The notes beneath the pieces are model-generated. The model was not told the origin of the DNA. It did no database searches and worked only from the letters and a program-made list of their open reading frames with translations. From assembly GCA_030827005.1 (NCBI GenBank), contig JAVBJL010000009.1:167182-231181 (forward strand): DNA of 64,000 nucleotides. Direction: 5' to 3'. A program made the position numbers and the translations under genes. This stretch comes from Wigglesworthia glossinidia (lineage in GTDB: Bacteria > Pseudomonadota > Gammaproteobacteria > Enterobacterales > Enterobacteriaceae). This document shows, piece by piece, positions 50,474-61,433 of this stretch. Each line of letters starts with the position of its first letter. Position 1 is the stretch's first letter.

Positions 50474-50863
50474 TTATTTATTTTTTTTTTTATTGTCATT
50501 ATTTTGTAATGGATAATCTCTAGGTTGTATCTTATCAGATGATAGTTCATAATTACATAATGTCTTTATAAAATTATCGGGAAAATCATGCGAATTTTTT
50601 TTGTTTAATAGTAAATTTTTTGAACTTTTTAAGGTATATTGATATAAATCATGATGATGTTTTGTTAAATTTTCCAATAATTTTATGCTATTTGAAAAAT
50701 AATATTGTAATTCTAATTGATGATTTATAAAATATTCTTGATTTTTTACTAGATTTTTTTTTAACTGATTTTGATTGCGTATATTTTTATTACCATACTT
50801 TAGAAGAAAAAATCCAACAATTACTCCTAAAATAAATCCGAATAAAGCATATCCAAACAACAT
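50474..50863 (-). CDS. zapG: Cell-envelope protein ZapG/YhcB (DUF1043)
   Basis: Inner-membrane protein that couples division and elongation of the cell envelope. The protein is 129 residues (E. coli 132). One N-terminal membrane helix (about residues 3-22, with a GFILGVIVGFFLLKYG pattern) is followed by a helical, Lys/Asn-rich cytosolic region. The C-terminal PRDYPLQ resembles the family end. Sequence conservation is low, but the position next to degQ and zapE supports the call. Confidence 0.88.
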   Translation of the reverse strand: MLFGYALFGFILGVIVGFFLLKYGNKNIRNQNQLKKNLVKNQEYFINHQLELQYYFSNSIKLLENLTKHHHDLYQYTLKSSKNLLLNKKNSHDFPDNFIKTLCNYELSSDKIQPRDYPLQNNDNKKKNK

Positions 50864-51004
50864 ATGAAAACTCTCCAGTGTAATAAATTGGTTTTAATCA
50901 TTAATTAATATATAAAAGTATTAAAGTATATTTATCTATGATAAATTGTTTTAATTTATTATAAACAAACTATTTCATAATAATTAGTTAAATTAAGGAA
51001 AATT

Positions 51005-52130
51005 ATGTATATTCAATCTTTATTAACAATATATCGTAATACAATTTTAAAAAAAAAGTACCGTTTAGATCAATCTCAGTACAATGTAATTTTACACTTG
51101 GATCGAATATATAAAAATTTTATGATAAAAAAATCTAATATAAAAAATAACAATATGATTTTTTTAAAAAAAATGTTATTTAAATTTTTTGATAAAAAAA
51201 AAATTGTATAATACGTATATTTGGGGAGATGTAGGACGCGGAAAAACTTGGTTAATGGATTTATTTTATCAATCATTACCAACTAATAGAAAAATGAGAA
51301 TTCATTTTCACGAATTTATGTTAAAAGTGCATAATAATATGCATTTACTAGAAGGTAAAGCAGATCCGTTAAAAATTATTGCAAAAAAATTTAAAAATAA
51401 TATAGAGATAATATGCTTTGATGAATTTTTTATTGCCGATATTGCAGACGCAATGTTACTGGGAAAATTAGTTAAATATTTTCTAAAATTAAAAATTACA
51501 CTAATAATAACATCAAATACTGCACCTCGCGACTTATATAAAAATGGACTTCAACGTGCACAGTTTTTATCAACAATTGCACTAATTCATAAAAATTACA
51601 CCATATTGAATTTAGATTCAGGGTTGGATTATCGTTTGTTAGATACAAATAATTCTAAATTTTGGCTGTATCCAATTAATAAAAAAAACAAAGATAAAAT
51701 GGAAAAATTTTTATTTAAATTTTCTACTATGCAATCTGATTTAGTAAAAAAGAATGTGATTTTCAAAATTAATAATAGGGATATTAAAGCTCTTTGGGTT
51801 TTAGATAAAATATCAGCATTTAATTTTAGCGAATTATGCGTATCGACATGTAATCAAAACGACTATATATCTATTTCAAAGCAGTTTTCTATTATTTTTT
51901 TATACGATGTTTTTCAGATCAATAAAAATCAAGAAGATATTGGAAAAAGATTTTTATTTTTAATAGATGCACTATATACGATGCGAGTTAAATTAATTGT
52001 TATGGCATCAGTATGTATATCAAAAATATATCAGGGTGAATTATTAAAATTTGAATATAAAAGATGTATCTCAAGATTAAACGAGATGCAAAGTGAAAAA
52101 TATTTTTTACTTAAACACTTTATATTGTAA
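51005..52130 (+). pseudogene. zapE: Cell-division ATPase ZapE, frameshifted in a run of 10 A
   Basis: ATPase of the AFG1 family that acts at the Z-ring. The first frame (51005-51211) carries the N-terminal helix region ending LFKFFDKKKIV and a stop. The second frame (from about 51194 to 52130) continues at once with LYNTYIWGDVGRGKTWLMDL, where E. coli has LYMWGGVGRGKTWLMDL. The shift lies in the A10 run 51194-51203; nine As give an uninterrupted protein of 374 residues (E. coli 375). P-loop GDVGRGKT, ICFDEFFIADIADAM (Walker B) and FEYKRCISRLNEMQS near the C-terminus are well preserved. An AAGGA ribosome-binding sequence precedes the ATG. The conservation argues that the gene is still in use or only just broken. 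Confidence 0.9.
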
Positions 52131-52248
52131 AATATTCGACTTTAATAAGAAATTTATTTATACTTTAAATACGAATTAAAATTTTTGTTACTTATATTCA
52201 ATTTTTTTTCTAATAATATAACGTCTGAACTAACATAAAGAATACTAT

Positions 52249-52674
52249 ATGCAAACATTTATAATGAAAAAAGAGCTTATTAAAAATAGGTGGTATCTAT
52301 ATAGTGCAGAAAATAAAATCTTGGGAAGATTTGCAACAAAACTAGCACATATTTTGAAAGGAAAAAATAATATAAAATATACCCCACATGTAAATATGGG
52401 AAACTATATAATAGTTATTAATGCTGCAAAAATTAAAGTAAGCGGTAAAAAATTAAAAGATAAATTTTATTATCGTCACACCGGATATCATGGAGGAATA
52501 AAAAAAATTAACCTAGAAGATATGTTAAAAAAAAGTCCAGAAAAAGTTATTTATTATGCAGTCAAAGGAATGTTACCAAAAGGTCCACTCGGAAGACTTA
52601 TGTTAAAAAAATTAAAAATATTTTCTGGAAATACTCATACTCATTTCGCACAAAAACCTAGAATTTTAAATTAA
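52249..52674 (+). CDS. rplM: 50S ribosomal protein L13
   Basis: Early-assembly large-subunit protein. The protein is 141 residues (E. coli 142). [43 protein letters not shown] and [12 protein letters not shown] are typical. It is followed after 13 bases by rpsI, the conserved rplM-rpsI operon. Confidence 0.98.
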   Translation: MQTFIMKKELIKNRWYLYSAENKILGRFATKLAHILKGKNNIKYTPHVNMGNYIIVINAAKIKVSGKKLKDKFYYRHTGYHGGIKKINLEDMLKKSPEKVIYYAVKGMLPKGPLGRLMLKKLKIFSGNTHTHFAQKPRILN

Positions 52675-52687
52675 TTTGGAAATATTT

Positions 52688-53077
52688 ATGCATAGTAAAT
52701 ACTACGGGACTGGTAGAAGAAAAACTGCATCTGCAAGAATATTCATGACACATGGCGATGGCCAAATGATAGTTAACCGTATTGATATAAAAAAGTATTT
52801 TAAACAAGAAACATTACAAAAAATAATTTATCAACCAGTATCACTAATTGATATGGAAAAAAAATTAAATTTTTATATTACTGTTAAAGGAGGCGGAATA
52901 TCCGGACAAGCAGGAGCTATTCGACATGGTATTGCGCGTGCTTTAGTAAAATATAATTCACAACTACGGTCCACATTAAGACAAGCAGGTTTTATTACAA
53001 GAGATTCGCGTTGTGTAGAAAGAAAAAAAGTAGGCCTAAAAAAAGCGAGACGTCGTCCGCAATTTTCTAAACGTTAA
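52688..53077 (+). CDS. rpsI: 30S ribosomal protein S9
   Basis: Small-subunit protein whose C-terminal tail contacts P-site tRNA. From the ATG at 52688 it has 129 residues (E. coli 130). A TTG at 52676 in frame would add four residues without counterpart in E. coli. [35 protein letters not shown] and the C-terminal [19 protein letters not shown], with the essential terminal Lys-Arg, are intact. Confidence 0.98.
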   Translation: MHSKYYGTGRRKTASARIFMTHGDGQMIVNRIDIKKYFKQETLQKIIYQPVSLIDMEKKLNFYITVKGGGISGQAGAIRHGIARALVKYNSQLRSTLRQAGFITRDSRCVERKKVGLKKARRRPQFSKR

Positions 53078-53179
53078 CATAGTTATTTTTAGCTAATTAT
53101 TAATAGAATATTATATTATTTATGATAAATATTCTTAATAATTTATTTAAGGTGGTTCATATATAATATGAATTATTCT

Positions 53180-53291
53180 TTATAAGAACGAAATAAATTC
53201 AAGTATGTTTAAATAATTCATTAGTCTAGGTTGCATAAACCTACCACTTAAAATTATTTAAACAAAATATAGCCGGTTGTCGTTCTTATAA
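53180..53291. other. Three-tier nested hairpin between rpsI and tadA
   Basis: In the 345-base gap (53078-53422) three perfect inverted repeats are nested. TTATAAGAACG (53180-53190) pairs with CGTTCTTATAA (53281-53291). GTTTAAATAATT (53207-53218) pairs with AATTATTTAAAC (53252-53263). TAGGTT (53227-53232) pairs with AACCTA (53238-53243) around a 5-base loop. Internal loops are nearly symmetric, 16/17 and 8/8 bases. A smaller hairpin TTCATAT/ATATGAA lies just upstream at 53156-53172. There is no reading frame, no tRNA pattern and no T tract after it. The layout resembles a structured non-coding RNA, but I cannot match it to a known family. The rest of the gap shows nothing else. Confidence 0.5.
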
Positions 53292-53422
53292 CATAAATTA
53301 ATATTGTATAGTATTTTATAAAATATAAGTTCTTATTTATCGTCAAATCTATATTAAAAATTAGAAACAAATATACAAAAAAAATATAAAAAATTTTAGT
53401 TTATTATTTAATTAAAATTATC

Positions 53423-53899
53423 ATGCATATAAAAAAAAATAATCAAAACTACGATAAAAAATGGATGTTACACGCAATATTTTTAGCTAATCACGCTAAT
53501 AATATGCAAGAGATACCGGTTGGATCAGTAGTTATATTTAATAATAAAATTATTGGAGAAGGTTGGAATCAATCAATTTCTAAACAAGACCCAAGCGCAC
53601 ATGCTGAAATTCTTGCATTACGTCAAGCAGGAAAATATATTTCTAATCATAGATTAGTTGATGCAGAAATATACACAACAGTAGAACCATGCATAATGTG
53701 CATCGGAGCCATCATAAATGCCCGTATTAATCGTTTAATATTTGGTGCTAGAAAAAAGAATAGAGACAATTTGTTTATTAAAAAAATACTAAGTAGTAGT
53801 GAATCAAATCATAATTTTATAATAACGGAAGGAATTCTAGCACAAGAATGTGAAAAAGCAATAAATAACTTTTTTTATTATCGTCGCACTAAATATTAA
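53423..53899 (+). CDS. tadA: tRNA-specific adenosine-34 deaminase
   Basis: Converts A34 to inosine in tRNA-Arg(ACG), needed to read CGN codons. The protein is 158 residues (E. coli 167). The zinc and proton-transfer residues are H60 and E62 in HAEILAL, and C90 and C93 in PCIMC. IPVGSVVIFNNKIIGEGWN is the usual first strand. It precedes purL as in E. coli, where mltF lies between them; mltF is missing here. Confidence 0.97.
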   Translation: MHIKKNNQNYDKKWMLHAIFLANHANNMQEIPVGSVVIFNNKIIGEGWNQSISKQDPSAHAEILALRQAGKYISNHRLVDAEIYTTVEPCIMCIGAIINARINRLIFGARKKNRDNLFIKKILSSSESNHNFIITEGILAQECEKAINNFFYYRRTKY

Positions 53900-54121
53900 A
53901 ATATTCTAATTTTATTTGATAAAATAATTAAAATTCTTATATTTTTTTGAAAAAAAGATTAAAAATAAATTAAAACTTATATTTTTATGTATTAAGTAAT
54001 TAAATTTTATTTAAAATAAATATTAACTTTTTTGAAAACACATCCAAATCTTTTTATAAAAAATTTTTACAACTATATAATATTTACTATATTAATATGT
54101 TTATAGAGGAATTGAATAATT

Positions 54122-57100
54122 ATGAAATTACTTCGCGGAGGAATACAAAATTACGATATTATTCTGAATAAAATTAAGACAAAAATTAATCGTTTCAATT
54201 TACCAATAATAAATATAGATTGTGAATATATTTATTTTATAAAATCACAAAAAAAAATAAATATTAATACAATTAAAAAGCTAAAACATCTCTTATTTAA
54301 TAAGAAAATTATAAAAAAAGAAAGAAAAGGAAAATTATTTTTAGTTATTCCATTATCAAGAATACATTCAGAATGGTCGCAAAAAATGAAGAATATTCTA
54401 GATAATTGCAATTTGAATTGCATCAATAAAATTGAAAGAGGAATAATATTTTATATAAATACCAATTTTCTTACTTTAAAAGAATGGAATGAAATAAAAT
54501 ATCTTTTATATGATCATACATCAGAATATATATGTAGTAGTATTAAGCAAGCATTAAAAAAAATTTGCAAAATAGAAGAGCCGCGTTCAGTAAAAATTAT
54601 TAATATATTAAAATATGGGAGGTGTGCCTTAAAAAAATTTAATACTGAATTTAATTTAGCTTTGAATTCTATAGAAATAACATATTTATTCAAAATATTT
54701 AAAGTATTAAAAAGAAATCCTAATGATATAGAAATATACATGTTTGCACAATTCAATTCCGAACATTGTAGACATAAAATATTTAATGCAATTTGGATAT
54801 TAAACGAAAAAAAATGTACTACATCTCTTTTTGAAATGATTAAAAACACTTTAATTAAAACTCCAGAACATGTTTTATCTGCTTACTCTGATAATGCTGC
54901 TGTTATTTCAGGATCTTCAACAAAACAATTTTTTCCACATCCTAAAACCAAAAAATACGAATTTCATCAAGAAAGAATGCATATAGTTATTAAAGCAGAA
55001 ACACATAATTATCCAACTGCAGTATCTCCATTTTCTGGTGCATCTACAGGTACAGGAGGAGAAATTCGTGATTCTGGATCTACTGGATGCGGTTCTATAC
55101 CAAAGATAGGTTGGTCAGGATTCTCTGTTTCTAATTTGTTTATTCCGTATTTTCAGCAAAAATGGGAAAAATTTTTTGGTTATCCAAAAAATGTTTATTC
55201 TGCTTTAGATATCATTTTAGAAGCCCCCCTAGGGGCATCGGAGTTTAATAATGAATTCGGACGACCATGTTTATTAGGATACTTTCGTACATATGAGCAG
55301 AATATTTCCAACAATAATAATGCAACTAAATTAAGAGGATATCATAAACCTATTATGTTATCTGGAGGACTCGGGTTAATTCGAGAAACACATATATCTA
55401 AAAAAAATATTACATCTGGAAATAAACTAGTAGTTTTAGGTAATCCAGGTATGAAAGTCGGTTTAGGCGGCGCATCTGTATCATCTTTATCACATTATAT
55501 AAATATTCAAACACTTATAATGCAACGTGGTAATCCAGAAATGGAACGCAGATGCCAAGAAGTTATTAATCGATGCTGTGAATTAAAAGAAAATAACCCA
55601 ATTTTATTTGTGCATGATGTTGGAGCAGGAGGATTATCCACTACTATCTTGGAAATTTTACTTCAAAATCAATGTGGAGCTATTATACAACTGAGAGATA
55701 TTCCTAATATTATGAATATGAGTCCTTTAGAAATATGGTGTAATGAATCTCAAGAAAGATATGTTTTAGTGCTCGATAAAAATCAATTAGAAAAATTTCA
55801 TATAATTTGCCAACGCGAAAACACTCCATATTCCGTTATAGGGAGAATTACAAATTCTTTAAAATGTGTAGTATATGACCAATATTTTAATAAAGAAGTA
55901 ATTAATTTACCTATAAAAATTTTAAATAAACATTCTAAATTAAAGAAAAAAATTAATACCAAATTTTATTCAAAAAAAACTCAAATTCCTAATTACGATC
56001 AAATTAACTTGCATGATGCTATTTACAGAATTTTACATTTACCATCTGTTTCAGATAAAAATTTTTTAGTTACGATTAATGATCGTAGTATCACTGGCTC
56101 TGTTACACGTGATCAAATGATTGGTCCATGGCAAGTAGCCGTATCAGATTGTGCAGTTACTGCTGCAAGTTTCGAAAGTTATTATGGAGAAGCTGCATCA
56201 ATAGGTGAACGCAGTCCAGTTGGTATATTAAATTTTCCTGCTGCTGCACGCTTATCAATTGGAGAAGCAATTACTAATATTGCAGGGGTATATGTTAAAG
56301 ATATAAAAAATATTAAATTATCGGCGAATTGGATGATAGATTCTAGTTCTGAAAAAGATAGTTATAAGCTATATCAAACAGTACAGGAGTTAGGAGAAAA
56401 ATTTTGTCCTAAATTAAATTTAACCATTGTAGTTGGAAAAGATTCTATGTTTATGAAAACTGAATGGTTCTATAAAAAACATAAAAAAATTGTAATTGCA
56501 CCACCATCAGTAGTAATATCAGCCTGTTCTCGAGTTGAAGATGTACGTGCAACTATTACCCCACAACTACGATATGATATTGATAATATTATATTACTTG
56601 TTGATTTAGGAAATAAATTTCAAGCACTTGGAGGAACAGCTCTATCACAAGTTTATCAAAAAGCTTGGAATAATACTCCGGACGTAAGAAGTACAAAGGA
56701 ATTAAAAAAATTTTTTTATATCATGCAAAAACTATTAAAAAATAGAAAATTAATTGCCTATCATGATCGATCAGATGGTGGACTGTTTGTTACGCTTGCA
56801 GAAATGGCTTTTGCAGGACATTGCTCTATTGATATTAATTTACATAATTTAGGCAATAACATAATATCAATATTATTTAATGAAGAACTTGGTGGGTTAA
56901 TTCAAATTCAAAAAAAAGATTATGAATATGTTTTAAATATATTTAAAGAAAAAGAACTAGAGCATTGTTTATATAAAATAGGATATGCTTACGCAGGTGA
57001 TCAATTTACTTTAAGAAATAACGAGAAAATTGTATATGAACATAGCAGAACGATAATACGAACATGGTGGTCAGAAACCACGTGGAAGATTCAAAGACTG

Positions 57101-58009
57101 CGAGATAATCCAGAAAGCGCCGATCAAGAACATCAATTGAGACAAGATACATTTAATCCGGGACTAAAAATGCATCTTACTTTTAATCCAAAACACGATG
57201 TATCAGCTCCGTTTAATTTAATAAGAAAATTTCCAAAAATTGCTATTTTACGAGAGCAAGGAACCAATGCGCATATAGAAATATCTGCTGCTTTTTATCG
57301 AGCAGGATTTCAACCTATTGATATCCATATGAATGATTTGCGTTCTAATTCAAAAAATATTTTACAAAATTACCAAGTTTTAGTAGCTTGTGGAGGTTTT
57401 ACATACGGAGATGTATTACGTGGAGGTTTAGGATGGGCACAATCGATATTATTAAATAATAAATTAAGAGATATGTTTGAATCATTTTTTAACAATCCTA
57501 ATACGTTATCTTTAGGAATATGCAATGGATGTCAAATGATATCTGAGTTAAAAGAGATTATTCCAGGAGCACAACACTGGCCAAATTTTATTGAAAATAA
57601 ATCACATAGATTTGAATCGCGTCTTGTTTTAGTTGAAGTGTTAAATAGCCCTTCGATTTTTTTAAAAAACATGGAAGGTTCTTGTATACCGGTTACAATA
57701 GCGCATAGTACAGGAAAAGTAAAATTCAGAAATGATGAAGACCTCAAGATGTCAGAAAATTTAAAATTGACAACATTAAAATATATAGATAATTATGGTA
57801 TGACAGCAACACTGTATCCTTCTAACCCAAATGGATCAACAAATGGAATTGCGGCACTTACTAATCTCGATGGAAGAGTTAATATTATTATGCCTCATCC
57901 GGAAAGAAATTTTAGAACCATAAATTTTTCTTGGAGATCTCACGATTATCTTGAAGAAGATAGTCCTTGGATGAGATTTTTTAGAAATGCTAGACAGCAA
58001 ATAGGATAA
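54122..58009 (+). CDS. purL: Phosphoribosylformylglycinamidine synthase
   Basis: Fourth step of purine synthesis, converting FGAR to FGAM with glutamine and ATP. The 1295 residues equal the E. coli length. The N-terminal domain (about 1-215) is quite diverged. The synthetase halves contain FNSEHCRHKIFNA, KAETHNYPTAVSPFSGASTGTGGEIRD, DQMIGPWQVAVSDCAVT and YHDRSDGGLFVTLAEMAFA. The C-terminal glutaminase has the nucleophile Cys in LGICNGCQM (about residue 1134) and MPHPERNFR. With purA it shows that purine synthesis is at least partly kept. GAGGA lies upstream of the ATG. Confidence 0.98.
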   Translation: MKLLRGGIQNYDIILNKIKTKINRFNLPIINIDCEYIYFIKSQKKININTIKKLKHLLFNKKIIKKERKGKLFLVIPLSRIHSEWSQKMKNILDNCNLNCINKIERGIIFYINTNFLTLKEWNEIKYLLYDHTSEYICSSIKQALKKICKIEEPRSVKIINILKYGRCALKKFNTEFNLALNSIEITYLFKIFKVLKRNPNDIEIYMFAQFNSEHCRHKIFNAIWILNEKKCTTSLFEMIKNTLIKTPEHVLSAYSDNAAVISGSSTKQFFPHPKTKKYEFHQERMHIVIKAETHNYPTAVSPFSGASTGTGGEIRDSGSTGCGSIPKIGWSGFSVSNLFIPYFQQKWEKFFGYPKNVYSALDIILEAPLGASEFNNEFGRPCLLGYFRTYEQNISNNNNATKLRGYHKPIMLSGGLGLIRETHISKKNITSGNKLVVLGNPGMKVGLGGASVSSLSHYINIQTLIMQRGNPEMERRCQEVINRCCELKENNPILFVHDVGAGGLSTTILEILLQNQCGAIIQLRDIPNIMNMSPLEIWCNESQERYVLVLDKNQLEKFHIICQRENTPYSVIGRITNSLKCVVYDQYFNKEVINLPIKILNKHSKLKKKINTKFYSKKTQIPNYDQINLHDAIYRILHLPSVSDKNFLVTINDRSITGSVTRDQMIGPWQVAVSDCAVTAASFESYYGEAASIGERSPVGILNFPAAARLSIGEAITNIAGVYVKDIKNIKLSANWMIDSSSEKDSYKLYQTVQELGEKFCPKLNLTIVVGKDSMFMKTEWFYKKHKKIVIAPPSVVISACSRVEDVRATITPQLRYDIDNIILLVDLGNKFQALGGTALSQVYQKAWNNTPDVRSTKELKKFFYIMQKLLKNRKLIAYHDRSDGGLFVTLAEMAFAGHCSIDINLHNLGNNIISILFNEELGGLIQIQKKDYEYVLNIFKEKELEHCLYKIGYAYAGDQFTLRNNEKIVYEHSRTIIRTWWSETTWKIQRLRDNPESADQEHQLRQDTFNPGLKMHLTFNPKHDVSAPFNLIRKFPKIAILREQGTNAHIEISAAFYRAGFQPIDIHMNDLRSNSKNILQNYQVLVACGGFTYGDVLRGGLGWAQSILLNNKLRDMFESFFNNPNTLSLGICNGCQMISELKEIIPGAQHWPNFIENKSHRFESRLVLVEVLNSPSIFLKNMEGSCIPVTIAHSTGKVKFRNDEDLKMSENLKLTTLKYIDNYGMTATLYPSNPNGSTNGIAALTNLDGRVNIIMPHPERNFRTINFSWRSHDYLEEDSPWMRFFRNARQQIG

Positions 58010-58033
58010 ATTAAAGTTTTAATACATAATTTA

Positions 58034-59473
58034 TTAAACACATAGTATACGACTCGTATTTGTCTTTCCAATAGTACCCATAATATCTCCTTGCGTAATT
58101 ACCACAAAGTCTCCTTTAGTCAAAAATCCTTTACTTTCTAATAAATTAATTGCAGAATTTGCAACATTAACACTTTTCTCGTTATTATTAAAATATACAG
58201 GAGTGACTCCTTTATATAAGGATGTTAAATTTAAAGTATATTCATGCTTAGAAAGTGCAAAAATAGGTAAGCCGGAGCTAATACGTGACATAATCAATGG
58301 TGTTTTTCCAGATTCAGTAAGTGATACGATTGCACGTATACCTTTTAATTGATTTGCTACATACATAGCAGACATTGCTATTGCTTCTTCAACCGATTTA
58401 AATCGTATATCTTCTCTATATCTTGGAATATTAATATTTGAAATTTTTTCGGCACCAATACAGACATTAGCCATGGATATTACTGTTTCTATTGGATATT
58501 TTCCGATTGCTGTTTCTGCTGATAACATAACAGCGTCTGTTCCGTCTAATACTGCATTAGCAACATCCATAACTTCTGCACGTGTTGGCATAGGGTTATT
58601 AATCATAGATTCCATCATTTGTGTTGCAGTAATAACTGCACGATTTAAATTACGTGCTCTTTGTATCAGTTTTTTTTGTATTCCAACTAATTCTGGATCT
58701 CCAATCTCTACGCCTAAATCTCCTCTTGCAACCATTATTGCATCGGAAGCTACAATGATTTCATCAATAATTTCATTATTTGCTACCGCTTCTGCACGTT
58801 CAATTTTAGAAATAATTTTTGCATGACTGTTCAAATTTTTTAATAAATTTTTTGCATATTGTAGATCTTCTCCGGTACGAGGAAATGAAACGGCTAAATA
58901 GTCAACTCCCATTTTAGTAGCATATATAATATCTTGTTTATCTTTTTTCGTTAATGTTTTCGCAGATAATCCACCACCTAATTTGTTAATACCTTTATTA
59001 TTACATAAATAACCTCCAATACACACTTTAGTATAAATTTTTTGATTTATAATTTTTGTTACTTCTAGTTGTATACGTCCATCATCTAATAATAAAATAT
59101 CTCCTGGACTTACATCTTGTGGTAATTTTTTATAATCAATTCCTACACTTTCATTTGTTCCGAAATCTTTAGTTAAAGATGCATCCAATATAAATTGTTT
59201 TCCTGAAGATAGAAATGTTTTTCCTTTTCGAAAAGTTGATATGCGAATTTTAGGACCTTGTAAATCACCGAGAATGGCAATATTTTTACCCAATTTATGT
59301 GAAATTTGTCTTACTTGATTCATTCTTCTGAAATGATCAGAAAAGCTCCCGTGAGAAAAATTCATACGAACTATATTAGCACCTGAAAGTATCATTTTTT
59401 CTAAGTTATTATTTATATCTGTAGCCGGTCCTAATGTAGTAACTATTTTTGTTCTTCTGATTTTTATAGACAT
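58034..59473 (-). CDS. pykA: Pyruvate kinase (PykA type)
   Basis: Last step of glycolysis, PEP plus ADP to pyruvate plus ATP. The protein is 479 residues (E. coli PykA 480, PykF 470). Residue-level similarity ([49 protein letters not shown]) is to PykA, the AMP-activated isozyme. The active-site region contains [12 protein letters not shown] and [11 protein letters not shown]. It ends 25 bases from the converging purL. Confidence 0.97.
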   Translation of the reverse strand: MSIKIRRTKIVTTLGPATDINNNLEKMILSGANIVRMNFSHGSFSDHFRRMNQVRQISHKLGKNIAILGDLQGPKIRISTFRKGKTFLSSGKQFILDASLTKDFGTNESVGIDYKKLPQDVSPGDILLLDDGRIQLEVTKIINQKIYTKVCIGGYLCNNKGINKLGGGLSAKTLTKKDKQDIIYATKMGVDYLAVSFPRTGEDLQYAKNLLKNLNSHAKIISKIERAEAVANNEIIDEIIVASDAIMVARGDLGVEIGDPELVGIQKKLIQRARNLNRAVITATQMMESMINNPMPTRAEVMDVANAVLDGTDAVMLSAETAIGKYPIETVISMANVCIGAEKISNINIPRYREDIRFKSVEEAIAMSAMYVANQLKGIRAIVSLTESGKTPLIMSRISSGLPIFALSKHEYTLNLTSLYKGVTPVYFNNNEKSVNVANSAINLLESKGFLTKGDFVVITQGDIMGTIGKTNTSRILCV

Positions 59474-59879
59474 ATAATACTTTCCCTTTGATAAATTTAT
59501 AAATTTTGAAAATATTAGATTATTAAATTAATAAAATGCATTTAAGTTGAATTTTATTTTTTTATATCTAATATATTGTAAAATTAATAACAAATATTAC
59601 GTATTTATTATTAAACTTATTTAAAATAAATTTTTTTTAAAATAAGTTTTATATAAAAATTTTAATAAAAAAATTTATATAATTTTTTTATTTTTATATT
59701 AAATACTTATTAAATTTAATTTAAATTATTTATGTTAAAGTATTTTAATGCATGTATTGATTTCATTTAAATAATTAAGTTTAATACAATAATAATAAAA
59801 TAATTAAAATATTTTCTTTCCCTTATTTAAGTTATAAAAGATAATATAAAAAACTATTTTAGATTAAAGTATAAATTTC
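59474..59879. other. Divergent gap between pykA and pitA
   Basis: 406 bases, almost entirely A and T, with no reading frame, tRNA or stable hairpin that I can see. Promoters of both genes must lie here. Confidence 0.5.
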
Positions 59880-61433
59880 ATGTTATATTTAAACTTATTT
59901 CAAGAATTAGGGTCATATACTGCCTGCATGTTAGGCATAGCAATATTATTTGTTTTAATTTATGAATTCATTAATGGATTTCATGATACCGCCAATTCAG
60001 TAGTAACTGTAATTTATACCAAAGCATTAAGACCTCAATTAGCAGTAATTTTTTCAGGAATATTCAATTTTTTTGGAGTTTTTTTTGGAGGTCTAAGTGT
60101 AGCGTATAGTATAGTGCATTTATTGCCAACAGATTTATTATTAAATATTAGTTCGGCAAACGGATTAAAAATGATGTTTGCTATACTGTTAGCTGCAATT
60201 ATGTGGAACTTTGGAACATGGTATTATAAACTTCCTGTTTCCAGTTCGCACACACTGATTGGCGCAATTATAGGTGCTGGATTTTTCAGTCAAAAATTTA
60301 CAAATATATCTATTTGTCAAGCTTTGAACTTATCAAAGTTACTTGATATTTTTTTATCTTTAATTATTTCTCCATTCATAGGATTTTTCCTTTCAGGAAT
60401 TTTAATATTAATTTTACGTCGATTTTGGAATAATAAAGATGCACATAAGATACATTTAACTCCTTTAGAACGTGAAAAACAGGATGGAAAAAAAAAACCA
60501 CCTTTTTGGATCAGAATATCGTTGATTTTTTCTGCAGCAGGTATCAGTTTTTCTCATGGAGCAAATGATGGTCAAAAAGGTATAGGATTAATCATGTTGA
60601 TGTTAATTGGTGTTTTTCCCGTAGGTTTTGTTATTAACATGGACATCAGTACATACGACATACATCATTCAAGAGATGCAGTAAATAATTTGCATGAATA
60701 TTTTGAAAATAACCGTAACAAACTTAAAAAATTAATTGAGACTAAACCAGAAAAAAATTTATTTGCAGTAGAATATTCTGATATTAATCAATATATATTT
60801 TTTGAAAAAAATAAATATGAAGAATGCATATCTAACGTTTTAAGTAAAAATATTTATCAACAATCATGTATTATTCTAATAATAGAATATACTTCTGAAT
60901 TATTGTCAAATAAAAGAACTTTTTATCAATTAAATGCGGAAGAAAGGTTTCACTTAAGAAAATCTCTATTGTTTATATCTGATATAATCAATAAAATTAT
61001 TAATTTACCAGAAATACCAGATACAGATAAAAAATTTTTAAAAAATTTATGTAGAGATATTACTTATATAATTGAATATTCTCCTGTCTGGATTGTAGTA
61101 ATAATAGCATTATCATTGTCACTTGGAACTATGGTATCTTGGGAACGAGTTGCACAGACAATTGGAGAAAAGATTGGGAAAAATGAAATGACGTATGCTC
61201 AAAGTTTATCGGCACAATTTACCTCCGCATTTTCGATTGGTATTGCAAGTTACACCGGAATGCCTGTTTCTACCACTCATGTATTATCTTCCGCTATTGC
61301 TGGGGCAGTATTAATAGATCATGGAGAAATACAAAAAAAAACCGTAAGAAATATCATTTTAGCATGGATTTTAACATTGCCAATGTCTATGATTTTATCT
61401 GGAATATTATATATTTTAATATCTAAAATTTGA
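59880..61433 (+). CDS. pitA: Low-affinity inorganic phosphate transporter
   Basis: Proton-coupled uptake of divalent metal-phosphate complexes. The protein is 517 residues (E. coli PitA 499). The PiT signatures are paired: FINGFHDTANSVVTVIYT near residue 31 in the first half and SFSHGANDGQKGIGL near 221 in the second. PVSSSHTLIGA and PVSTTHVLSSAIAGA are the matching inner loops. A long cytoplasmic region at about 255-400 is less conserved and somewhat longer than in E. coli. About ten membrane helices are visible. Confidence 0.96.
   Translation: MLYLNLFQELGSYTACMLGIAILFVLIYEFINGFHDTANSVVTVIYTKALRPQLAVIFSGIFNFFGVFFGGLSVAYSIVHLLPTDLLLNISSANGLKMMFAILLAAIMWNFGTWYYKLPVSSSHTLIGAIIGAGFFSQKFTNISICQALNLSKLLDIFLSLIISPFIGFFLSGILILILRRFWNNKDAHKIHLTPLEREKQDGKKKPPFWIRISLIFSAAGISFSHGANDGQKGIGLIMLMLIGVFPVGFVINMDISTYDIHHSRDAVNNLHEYFENNRNKLKKLIETKPEKNLFAVEYSDINQYIFFEKNKYEECISNVLSKNIYQQSCIILIIEYTSELLSNKRTFYQLNAEERFHLRKSLLFISDIINKIINLPEIPDTDKKFLKNLCRDITYIIEYSPVWIVVIIALSLSLGTMVSWERVAQTIGEKIGKNEMTYAQSLSAQFTSAFSIGIASYTGMPVSTTHVLSSAIAGAVLIDHGEIQKKTVRNIILAWILTLPMSMILSGILYILISKI

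Noticed and set aside
53180..53291. Assignment of the nested hairpin as 6S RNA, tmRNA, 4.5S RNA or RNase P RNA.
   Set aside because: The known conserved sequences of these RNAs are not readable and the length does not fit, so only an unidentified structured element is reported.
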